DNA of 64,000 nucleotides from Rhodeus uyekii (lineage: Eukaryota > Chordata > Actinopteri > Cypriniformes > Acheilognathidae): assembly GCA_037043235.1 (NCBI GenBank), contig JAWRVZ010000038.1, positions 4,490,001 to 4,554,000 of the forward strand, written 5' to 3'. Under the pieces are notes generated by a model. That model saw only the letters and a program-made list of their open reading frames with translations. It did not search any database and was not told where the DNA came from. This document shows, one piece after another, positions 27,101-39,313 of the stretch. Each line of letters opens with the position of its first letter. Positions within the stretch are counted from its first letter, which is position 1. The position numbers and the translations under genes were made by a program.

Positions 27101-30100
27101 GTCTGCTCCTTGTGTGGAGCAATCCCTCAGGACCGCTCCCCAGCCCGTGAGGGATGCAACTGTCGACAGTGACACACGTCGGTCAAATGCTCCCAACACA
27201 GGGCCCTATGACAGGAACCAGGTTTACTTCCACAGGGTCAAGGCGCGTAGGCATTGCCTCGTGACCTTGAATGTGCGAAGCGTGTTGCCCCTCGGGGAAA
27301 ACCCTTTGGTCCTGAGCCACCACTGCAGGGGTCACATGTGCAGTAGGCCGAGCGGAATGACGCTGGACACTGCTGCCGTGAGCCCCAACACCCTCTAGAA
27401 GTGTTTGACAGTGAGTAGCTAGCCTAGTTTGATACTCTTGACGGCTGGACGAATGGAATGAATGTGCCCGGGGAAGAGCCGAGCAAACATTGCCTCTGAG
27501 TCCCAAATGACTCCCAAGAAAGTGGTTCTCTGAACAGGAGAAAGTACACTCTTCTTGGTGTTCAACCTTAACCCCAGCTCCTTCATGCGAGCAAGCACGA
27601 CATCTCGATAACGTGCTGCCAATCAGGACGACTGGGCTAACACTAGCCAGTCGTCGACATAATTGAGGACATGAATGCCCTGGGATCGCAGCGTCCACAA
27701 CCTTTGTGAACGTGCGAGGCGAGAGTGATAGGCCAAACGGAAGTAACCGATACTGGTATGCCTTCCCCCGAAGGCGAACCAAAGGAACTTCCTGTGATGA
27801 GGAAGGATGGAGATGTGGAACTGTGCGTCTTTGAGGTCAATCGTGACAAACCAATACTCGGACCTGATATGTGTCACGATTTGTTTGAGCGTCAACATTT
27901 TGAATTTTAGACGCAAGATAGTGCGATTTAGACAACGCAAATCCAGAATGGGCCGCAACCCTCCATCCTTCTTCGGAACTATGAAGTACCGGCCGTAGAA
28001 ACCGGACTGTCTGTCATGGCCCCTTTCTCCAGCAGAGAGTTTACTTCTAGTTCCATGACCAGAGCCTGCTGGGGTCCTACCAGTGACGGTAGGACTCCCA
28101 AGAAACGGGGTTGTGAGCCCCCGAACTGAATGGCATTCCCGCAGGTTACCTTGCGCCGGACCCATTGAGAGATGCCCGGCAGACGCGACCACGCGGCCTG
28201 GAACTCTACTAAGGGAACCAGTCTCTCGAGACTGATCTCTGGTACGAGCGATGACACCACAGGGCCGGGGTTTCCGGACACCACACGGGTGAAATGCTCT
28301 AGGATCCTCCTTGGAGGGGGCAGGCTCCCTCGGCAGGCTCCCTCGGAAGCCGCACACGGAGAGAACCGCCTCGTTGCGGCTTGCCTTTGGCGTCAGGAAT
28401 GCTTACTGGCAGCCTTCTTGGCGTTTAAGACGATCCTCAGATCCTGAGAGTGCCGGCCCGACCTCCCCTTGTTGGGGGGAGGTAGATGGGATGCAACACT
28501 CTCTTCTATGAGGCCCTGTATGAAGATTTTTGAGCCCGAGATTGGCTGTTGCGCTCACGTGAAGGGCGGCGGGGAAGGACCTTACTGAACGCCGCCTACT
28601 GGCGTGCAGCCTCCTGAAACTTGTCGATGAAACTTTTTACGCCGTCGCCGAACAAACCCGAAGGGGACAGAGGAGCATCCAACAACACAAACTTGTCCTT
28701 ATCTTTTATGGCTGAAAGGTTGAGCCATAGATGTCTCTCCGTAGCCACCAGAGCTGCCATGGAGTGACCGACAGAGTGGGCCGTCTCCCTAGTGGCCCAG
28801 AGAGACAGATCCATGGCCCGGCGCAGCTCTGCCACTGCCTCCGGGCCAATGCCGCCATCCTCGTCGAGGTCTCCCAGCAATTCTGCTTGGTAGGCCTGCA
28901 GCAGTGCTGTTGTGTGCAGACACGCTGCAGCCCTAGAGGCAGAATAAGCTTTCCCCACCAAAGATGATGTGACCTGCATCGGCTTTGTGGGGAGCGCCGG
29001 GGCTTTAAGAGAAGATGCCGATTGGGGCACGAGGTATCCCGCAAGAGCCTCATAGGGTTGAGCCCCGGCAAGGGTAGGTGCACGGTATATGCACCCTGTC
29101 GGAGGCTGCCTTTTTCCATGATCTCGATACCTCGGTTTGGAGATCCGGAAAGAAAGGCATTGCCCGGCGCTGGGGGACGACGCAAGCTGGCAGGTAATGC
29201 TCATCCAACTTACTTTTCCTAGTATAAGCGTTCCTAGTCTCCGCCGGCCAAATCAATATCCAGACGGGAGACTGCTCACATCACAACCTCGATTAACTCC
29301 TCATACGCCGGTGAAGAGGATGGCGAATCCTCCTCGACCGGATCGATGCTAATCACATCCTCATCCTCAGAACAGGATAGTGATAGCACCGAAGTGGAAC
29401 TTGAATCATCACAGCTAGGCTGAGATACGGGTGCGCCCGTCTCGCTACCTTCTGTGAGATCCATTTGCGATCCCCAGGATTGTAATCGCTGCTGAGCCTC
29501 AACTGCAGCAGGTCCAGAACCCTGAGAAACGCGAGCCTGGTTAGTGTCCGCAAACACCGCCAGGCGAGAGCGGCCTTCATCTTCAGTTTAGATGCCAACA
29601 AAATCCAGCACCTAGGTGCTGGAAGAAGTTCATCCCACCGGGGCTCGAACCATGGTCTCCCACATCATTGACAAACACATTATACACTGTACCACAGCAG
29701 TTGTAGTAGAAGACTGATGGCACCGAGTGAATACAACGCCCACCTCCTCAAAGCTGGGTCGCTGTTATTCAGGTCAGAAGAAACCGCTCCCAGGCAGACG
29801 ACGTACTGCCTATGCGTATCCTTACCCGTAATGAAACAGGTACAATGAAAAACACACGGGATAAACGTCTGCTCAGCCATTTTCAAACAAACGCACGCAA
29901 TCCAACTAGAAGGTGGTTTGTAACTCGCAAGCACAATCTCTCAGACACACGCACGCTGAAGACACTCAAAGCTGTCACTTCCGGGTTCCGGTGCGCTTTT
30001 ATGCTCTGTTCATGACGCCACTGACCAGCGACTCGCATTCACACGCGTAATTCTCTCATTAGTTTTACACATCTTCACGTGACTGACGTCAAGGTATTTC

Positions 30101-33100
30101 CCCTAGCGCTTTTGAAGCAGTTCGAGTTCCCATGAAAGGGAACCACACCAGCTCAGTTTTTGCATTGTTAAACTAACTATTTAGATTTTTTTTATCTCAG
30201 CTTTTTCCTGCATTCATATGCAATAATAACACAACAACTGACCTCATCTTTGTGACTCTGAAAGACAGATGCTGTTTGTAATTAATCCTTCTTAATCGTT
30301 GATTACGTATTGCATCGTCTATAGTTGACTCAGGAATTGGAGACTGTAGTTTGACTATGTGTGTGAACTTACTTTTTATAATAACATACCATTGGATAAA
30401 GATGTTGTATTACATGCAAACAGATTATAACATCACAAACTTTTCATTCCAACAATATACAGTTGCACTTTACGCAAACTTAATCATTCTGTTTTCACAA
30501 TCCCCCAGGATCTCAAGATTGTATTATCTCTGGCGACCCTCATTATAACACCTTTGATGGCAAATACTACAGCTTCATGGGCACTTGTACCTACACTCTG
30601 GCCCGCACCTGTAAAAACAACACTGGTAAGCAATTTCCAAGACAGGGTGCAAAGATCCAAAACTAGCAATGAGTTTACAGTGATTTGGTCATCAGTAGGT
30701 GTAATGGTATAACAAATAATCCTGACATTCTTAATCTTGATTAAATGTACATGAAATGATCCCAAAATTAGCTTAAAATTAGGTTTAAATATGAATCTAA
30801 GTGTACAGCTTTAAAATAACCTCTCTTTCCTCTCTCCTGGGTCTGCAGGTCCCTGGTTCTCCATTGAGGCGAAGAATGAAGAGAGAGGAGTTTCTGGTGT
30901 TTCTTACCTGAGGAAACTGTACGTGACTGTTGATGGCATCACCGTAACAATGATGAAAAACAGGAGAACTCTGGTCAGTATCCACAGCAGCCGCCATCAT
31001 TAAACCGCCACTGAAATCATTCTGTAATCTTGACGTAAAGAACTGAGGATTTAAGTCAACAACTAAATTATATTTTAGTATCTCTTAAATTATAATCTCA
31101 GGGATTAAGTAACATGCACACAATAGATTTTAGACGCATCTTATCTTAAAAATGTTCTTTCAGTTTTTTCTAATCCTTTCATAGTTCTATTATCCCCATT
31201 TTTGAGTTCTTCAAGAATGATCTTTCCTTTACAAGAAAAGAAGAAAATATCACAGTTCTTCTAGTCAGAGCTAATATTATTCTTCAATTCATTTCTATTG
31301 TTAATCTCTGTTTTATACATTCAGGTAAATGGACTCAAGGTGTCCTTCCCCCACTCCCCATCTCCGCTCATTTCTCTGTCTCTTGCTGGCCAATATGTAA
31401 TCCTCACAACTCCATTCGGCCTGGAGGTGCAGTGGGACGGCAACCATTACGCCAAAATCTCTGTTCCCAGGTACTGAAACTCTGAACACAGCCTCATTGG
31501 AATACATTCACAGTACATCACTCTGACCTGAAGTATTTGTCAGGAAACACTAAGAGCCACCATGATTGTTAAGGGTTATAGGACTTGAGTAAATCCTGCA
31601 AAAAAACAAAACAAAACAGTGTCTGAAGGGAAATGAACATCTTTACATTAATCTCTATTTGTTCCTCTCTTACTCATTTTATCAGTTCCTACTATGAGCA
31701 GATGTGTGGCCTGTGCGGGGACTACGATGGAAACCCCAACAATGACTTCAGTAAGCCAGATGGCTCCCAAGCCGACAGCTCAAATCAGTTTGGAGACAGC
31801 TGGCAAACTGATGAGGATGAGGATGCAACGTCAGTACCCCTTACTCTTCTTCATTTGATCAACTGCACAGGCAGCACAATGTTTTGAGCATTAGGTCCAC
31901 TTCATATGTTCAATGATAGTGTTGTGTTTTCAGGTGCAAGCCTGACCCCGGACCTCAACCACCTTGCGATCCTGTGCTGGAGGGTGTGGTATCAAACCCA
32001 GAGAACTGTGGAAGAATAACTGACACAAATGGAGCTTTTAGGTTAGGACTTGCTAAACTATGAAATCTGCAAATACTGTTAAAAACCATGTTAAAAGACA
32101 TTTAGTGCTTAAATATTCTACACTTTCTCTTTCTTTTGCTCCTCACAGGGACTGTATAAATATGGTGGACCCATCGCCTTTCTTCCAGAGCTGTGTGTTT
32201 GATATGTGTCGTTATGAAGGGCTGCAGCAAGTCCTTTGTGACCAGCTTCAAGCTTACACCGATGCTTGCCTGAGTGCAGGTGCACCTGTCCATCAGTGGA
32301 GGGAGCCAGACTTCTGCCGTGAGTCATACTCTCATGAACATTACATCACATGGCACAAAGAGTATAAAGTTTTAAACATAATAAAGCAGTACAATTTGAA
32401 GACTTACATCCATGAAAGAATAACATTTTGTATTCCCAGTGACAAGTCTGCTTTAAGCTTTCTCTAACGCACAATATAAATAATTGAAATAGAGTTCAGG
32501 AAATTGGAAAAAGACAGATAGAGTTGATTGCCTGTGTTGGCTTTAGTCTCTCTGCTTTTATTATTTATTAGACTTCTAATAAAGGAATGCCGTCACTGAG
32601 GGAAGAGGACATGGGATTGGGAATCTACCTACTCCACACTGCATCCCCATTTCAGCCCTAATTTCCCAGTCATTTACTGATGCTTTCCCCCTTTTCCCAC
32701 AGCTCTGGTATGTCCTCCAAACAGCCATTACTCCATCTGTGTGAGCTCCTGTCCAGAGACTTGTCTGGGTATCAATGGACCACCGGGTTGCAGTGAGAAG
32801 TGTGTAGAGGGCTGTGAGTGCGACTCTGGCTTCATCCTGAGTGACAACCAGTGTGTTCCTGTTAAAGACTGCGGCTGTGTGGACCCCTCCGGCTCCTACC
32901 ACCCAGTGAGTTCAAATCCAGGGCCGACCCGTGTGGTTCTGAGGCCATGGACGAGATAAAGAAAATTAGACCCACTCATGTAAAAATTATCAAAACGTTC
33001 AATATTCATGAAACCACTGTAAAATTGACCCACATTTCTATCAACGTGGCCATGTTTAGGTGAATGAGAGCTGGTATCTGGAGGGCTGTAAGCAGAAGTG

Positions 33101-36100
33101 TACATGTGAGGGTGGAGGAACTCTTCAGTGTTATGACACCAGCTGTCTTCCTAATGAGAGCTGCCAACTTGAAGATGGAGAATATGTCTGCAAGCCAAGT
33201 GGTAAAGTTATAGTACTTGTTTATGACTAAATTTATTTACACGTATTATCACATCATGAATGTTGTTCATGCAGTTATTCACAAACCAGTTGAGACTGCT
33301 GACAGATCTGGAACTAATATTTGTGATTTATTAATTTTTATCTTTCTCTTCAAGGACAATAATTTATTCTGTTTCTGTTGACTCTCATTGTCTCCTTTGA
33401 TAATAAAGTACATCGCTTCAAGAATACCTGCTCCTGCACTACCTTTTTGCAATGTTGATCTATTTAGATTTATTTTTATCTCAGCTTTTTCCTGCATTCA
33501 TATGCAATAATAACACAACAACTGACCTCATCTTTGTGACTCTGAAAGACAGATGCTGTTTGTAATTAATCCTTCTTAATCGTTGATTACGTATTGCATC
33601 GTCTATAGTTGACTCAGGAATTGGAGACTGTAGTTTGACTATGTGTGTGAACTTACTTTTTATAATAACATACCATTGGATAAAGATGTTGTATTACATG
33701 CAAACAGATTATAACATCACAAACTTTTCTTTCCAACAATATACAGTTGCACTTTACGCAAACTTAATCATTCTGTTTTCACAATCCCCCAGGATCTCAA
33801 GATTGTATTATCTCTGGCGACCCTCATTATAACACCTTTGATGGCAAATACTACAGCTTCATGGGCACTTGTACCTACACTCTGGCCCGCACCTGTAAAA
33901 ACAACACTGGTAAGCAATTTCCAAGACAGGGTCCAAAGATCCAAAACTAGCAATGAGTTTACAGTGATTTGGTCATCAGTAGGTGTAATGGGATAACAAA
34001 TAATCCTGACATTCTTAATCTTGATTAAATGTACATGAAATGATCCCAAAATTAGCTTAAAATTAGGTTTAAATATGAATCTAAGTGTACAGCTTTAAAA
34101 TAACCTCTCTTTCCTCTCTCCTGGGTCTGCAGGTCCCTGGTTCTCCATTGAGGCGAAGAATGAAGAGAGAGGAGTTTCTGGTGTTTCTTACCTGAGGAAA
34201 CTGTACGTGACTGTTGATGGCATCACCGTAACAATGATGAAAAACAGGAGAACTCTGGTCAGTATCCACAGCAGCCGCCATCATTAAACCGCCACTGAAA
34301 TCATTTTGTAATCTTGACGTAAAGAACTGAGGACTTAAGTCAACAGCTAAATTATATTTTAGCATCTCTTATGTTATAATCTCAGGGATTAAGTAAAATG
34401 CATACAATTGATTTTAGACGCATCTTATCTTAAAAATGTTCTTTCAGTTTTTTCTAATCCTTTCATTGTTCTATTATCCCTCTCTCCATTTTTCAGTTCT
34501 TCAAGATTAATCTTTCCTTTACAAGAAAAGAATAAAATCTCACAGTTCTTCTAGTCAGAGCTAACGCTAACATTATTCTTCAGCCTATCTTTAATATTAA
34601 TCTCTGTTTTATACATACAGGTAAATGGACTCAAGGTGTCCTTCCCCCACTACCCATCTCCGCTCATTTCTCTGTCTCTTGCTGGCCAATATGTAATCCT
34701 CACAACTCCATTCGGCCTGGAGGTGCAGTGGGACGGCAACCATTACGCCAAGATCTCTGTTCCCAGGTACTGAAACTCTGAACACAGCCTCATTGGAATA
34801 CATTCACAGTACATCACTCTGACCTGAAGTATTTGTCAGGAAACACTAAGAGCCACCATGATTGTTAAGGGTTATAGGACTTGAGTAAATCCTGCAAAAA
34901 AACAAAACAAAACAGTGTCTGAAGGGAAATGAACATCTTTACATTAATCTCTATTTGTTCCTCTCTTACTCATTTTATCAGTTCCTACTATGAGCAGATG
35001 TGTGGCCTGTGCGGGGACTACGATGGAAACCCCAACAATGACTTCAGTAAGCCAGATGGCTCCCAAGCCGACAGCTCAAATCAGTTTGGAGACAGCTGGC
35101 AAACTGATGAGGATGAGGATGCAACGTCAGTACCCCTTACTCTTCTTCATTTGATCAACTGCACAGGCAGCACAATGTTTTGAGCATTAGGTCCACTTCA
35201 TATGTTCAATGATAATGTTGTGTTTTCAGGTGTAAGCCTGACCCCGGACCTCAACCACCTTGCGATCCTGTGCTGGAGGGTGTGGTTTCAAACCCAGAGA
35301 ACTGTGGAAGAATAACTGACACAAATGGAGCTTTTAGGTTAGGACTTGCTAAACTATGAAATCTGCAAATACTGCTAAAAACCATGTTAAAAGACATTTT
35401 GTGCTTAAATATTCTACACTTTCTCTTTCTTTTGCTCCTCACAGGGACTGTATAAATATGGTGGACCCGTCGCCTTTCTTCCAGAGCTGTGTGTTTGATA
35501 TGTGTCGTTATGAAGGGCTGCAGCAAGTCCTTTGTGACCAGCTTCAAGCTTACACCGATGCTTGCCTAAGTGCAGGTGCACCTGTCCATCAGTGGAGGGA
35601 GCCAGACTTCTGCCGTGAGTCATACTCTCATATATTGCATCATATTGCATGAATTGTTGAATGTATTGAAAATATAATAAAGCAACAAAAGTTGGCAACT
35701 TACATCCATGAAAGAATAACATTTCATATTCCCAGTGACAAGCCAGCTTTCAGTTCTTTCTAATGCACAATATAAATTTTTAAAGTAAATGCAGTTCAAG
35801 AGGTTGGAATAGGACAGCTAGAGTTGAACACTTATGTTAACTTTAGCTTGATTGTTTTTATTATTTATGAGGCTTTTATGCCTTTAATGGAGAGTGTGGT
35901 GGAAACAGGATTGCAATTGCAGGATGGGGACATAGGACTGGGAAACTACATACTAAACAGTATCCTCACTTTAAGTTTTTATTATTTATTAGACTTCTAT
36001 GACAGGAATTCTATCACTGAGGGAAGAGGAGATGGAATCGGGAATCTACCTACTCCACACTGCATCCCCATTTCAACCCTAATTTCCCAGTCATTTACTG

Positions 36101-39100
36101 ATGCTTACCCCCTTTTCCCACAGCTCTGGTATGTCCTCCAAACAGCCATTACTCCATCTGTGTGAGCTCCTGTCCAGAGACTTGTCTGGGTATCAATGGA
36201 CCACCGGGTTGCAGTGAGAAGTGTGTAGAGGGCTGTGAGTGCGACTCTGGCTTCATCCTGAGTGACAACCAGTGTGTTCCTGTTAAAGACTGCGGCTGTG
36301 TGGACCCCTCCGGCTCCTACCACCCAGTGAGTTCAAATCCAGGGCCGACCCGTGTGATTCTGACTCCATGAACGAGATAATGAAAATAAGACCCATTAGA
36401 GTAAACATTTTCAAAATTCTGAATTAACTATTAGAATTAACTAGAAAAAGTTATATAAATAAAAATAGATAGTTACTAGAATTAGAATGAAAATTGATGG
36501 TTAATTCAGGCAAATTATACTAGAGGACAACTAAATATTCGGTCGACTGGATGTTTTAACAAATAGGTTGAGTGAATGATTCAATGAGTCACTACATAAC
36601 ACAAAGGCTGTGTCCTAAAGCTGAAAAACTGCAGAACCACAGAGCAATAATCCTGCCTGCACACCAAGGCTGAAACTGAATCTGACAATCCAATGATCGT
36701 GTGACATCTTGTCTACTGAAATATCTTCAACTGATCGATCTTTGAAGGCATATATCCCACAATCCTGTGTGCTCCGTTCTGTGACAGTTGAGCAAACAAC
36801 AACAAAAAAACACATGCTTTCCGAGAGTTGTGGTTGGTAATCAGTTTGTGTGAAAATATATGGTTTTGACCAACTTTTTCCAAATTTCATATAATTTCTA
36901 ACAAGACATTAGAATGGTATTAAATACATATTTGCTTAGTTCTCATTAAAGTTCTCATCAGTTTCAACAGACATACCTTCCTACACAAACGTTGCCTGCA
37001 AAGTCATTATGTGTGTTTGTGTTTTGTTTGCAGCCTAAGCTTTGTGACCCAGTTAGTAATACACTTGTCACTACCTACAGGCGTAACAGTCACTGAACAA
37101 ATCAGAAGCCTAAATAAACCTTTTTGGTGAACCGATTAAAATAATCGAGTCACTGAGATGAATTCAAATCCATTCTGTTAGTGTTTATATAGTCTATAGG
37201 ATTGCTTAAAACAAATATAAAGCATTACTGTTTAAAAAGAAGAAATGTGCTTGATGTTCTTTTCTAACACATTCCTATCAACGTGGCCATGTTTTTAGGT
37301 GAATGAGAGCTGGTATCTGGAGGGCTGTAAGCAGAAGTGTACATGTGAGGGTGGAGGAACTCTTCAGTGTTATGACACCAGCTGTCTTCCTACTGAAAGC
37401 TGCCAACTTCAAGATGGAGAATATGGCTGCAAACCACTTGGTAAAAAATATAGTGTTTTTTTTTTCATTTAGTGCAGTATTATCACATACATACATGCAA
37501 TTCTCCATAAACCTGTAGACACATGGAACTAATTTATTTGTGTTTTTTTATCCCTCCTTTTTTATCTCTTTTAGGTACAGGCATTTGCTCTGTTTCTGGT
37601 GACCCTCATTATACCTCCTTTGATGATAAAGTACATCACTTCATGGGTGCCTGCTCCTACACTCTCACTAAGCCTTGTAACGAGACCTTCGACTTGCCAT
37701 ACTTTTCTGTGGAGACGCAGAATGAGCACAGAGACAATAATATGAAAGTGTCCTATGTAAGATCTGTTATCATCAATGTCCATGACACAACGGTTATTTT
37801 GGGCAAGGAACGTAAAGTTCAGGTAAGGGACATTGCTGGGATTTGTGAGTCCTAAATATCGGATTAGAGGAGATCATAACTGTGTTGTATTCGTAAGCTT
37901 ACCTTATTCGTGCATCCTACAGGTGAATGGAGTTCAGGTCACCGTGCCTGTCACCCTTCCAAATGGGATTAAGATCTTCCTAAGTGGCAAATTTGTGGTG
38001 CTTGAAACAAACTTTGGACTGCGTGTCCGTTTCGATGGAAATCATCATGCAGATGTCACCATGCCTTCTTCCTACAGCGGACTGTTATGTGGACTCTGTG
38101 GTAAAGGCTGCAAATTCATTTATCCCGATTTACTGATGATTATAATGAAGACTCAAGAGCTGCTTAATACTAATACTAACCAAATCATTATTTTATATGG
38201 TTCATTTAAATAATGATAATATATTACAGGAAACTACAATGGTGATTCTAAAGATGATAACATCAAGCCAGATGGAAATTCAACAGACAGCACTAATGAG
38301 CTTGGAGAGAGCTGGCAGGTGCCCGATGACAGACCCGAGTAAGTTAAAAGCATATTTGATGTTGCACTGCACCAATACTAGCAAGATTTTGTTTTTCTTT
38401 TCATCATTCATGCCTTTCCTATCATTCATCTGGCATAGTTGTACTCATGACGGAGGAGATATTGAATGTGATGACAAGATCCAGAGTGAAGCTCAGAAAC
38501 CTACTAGCTGTGGCATGATCACCGATCTAAATGGTGGGACACGCATACATTCAAACATATATTTTAAAACACTTTGATGATGAGGTCACTGATCAAATGC
38601 ATAAAACATTTAAAGGCTTTATCACATATTTTTCATAGGTGTTTTGTTTTAATTGTTTTTTACTATTATATTTTCTATTATCAAATAGTTTCAAATCAGC
38701 TTATGATTTGATTACAGGGTATGTTTAGCAGTCTTTTGGGGTTTAATGTCACTTTTCTTAATCATTCTTAATCAGTGTTCCCTTCATTCTCAGGTTAGAT
38801 CGTTTGTTATAGTTTTGGCTTATGGCATAGTTATTATAGTTAACTGAAATTTAAACTAAAACCTAAAAAATATTAGCCTTAAATAAAACAAATGTTAGCT
38901 GTATAATAAAAAAAATCCGTAAACTTATTTTAATTCAGCTCATGGCCAAGGCAACATTTCTCATCGTCCTTTAGATTAACTTCATGTTCTAAAACAACCA
39001 AATCTAACTAAATAAAAAAATAATAAAAAATAAAAACCTACAGCAAAATTACTAAAACTTTGACTACAATTAAAATGAAAATGGAAAACAAATAAAAACT

Positions 39101-39277
39101 AATTCAAAATATTTAAAATAAAATAATAATAATATATATAATACATTTTTATTGTAACATAAATATTATTTTTATTTATAAAATATTTATAAAAATAAAA
39201 TAAAATTCTATATATATAATATTATTTTATTTTTATAAATATTTTGAATTAGTTTTTATTTGTATATTATTTTCCAT

Positions 39278-39313
<36 letters not shown>

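Larger units (their letters stand above)
25489..30144 (-). mobile_element. DIRS-type retrotransposon, copy 2 (defective)
   Basis: This is the duplicate of the element at 14968-19650, in the same intron position and orientation. Inverted repeats are at 25571-25615 and 30098-30142. Comparing by eye, I find only a handful of substitutions plus one 27 bp deletion near 29050. All major lesions of copy 1 (RT frameshifts, RNase H deletion, broken recombinase) are shared. The copy therefore arose by segmental duplication rather than by a second insertion. Confidence 0.88.

Noticed and set aside
35824..36165. 113-residue plus-strand frame in the unit 4 intron
   Set aside because: Intronic, no homology, ends inside the TIL exon in another frame.
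7416..37440. CRISPR-like or satellite interpretation of the repeats
   Set aside because: The repeated units are multi-kilobase exon-intron blocks with intact splice sites, not short spaced repeats.
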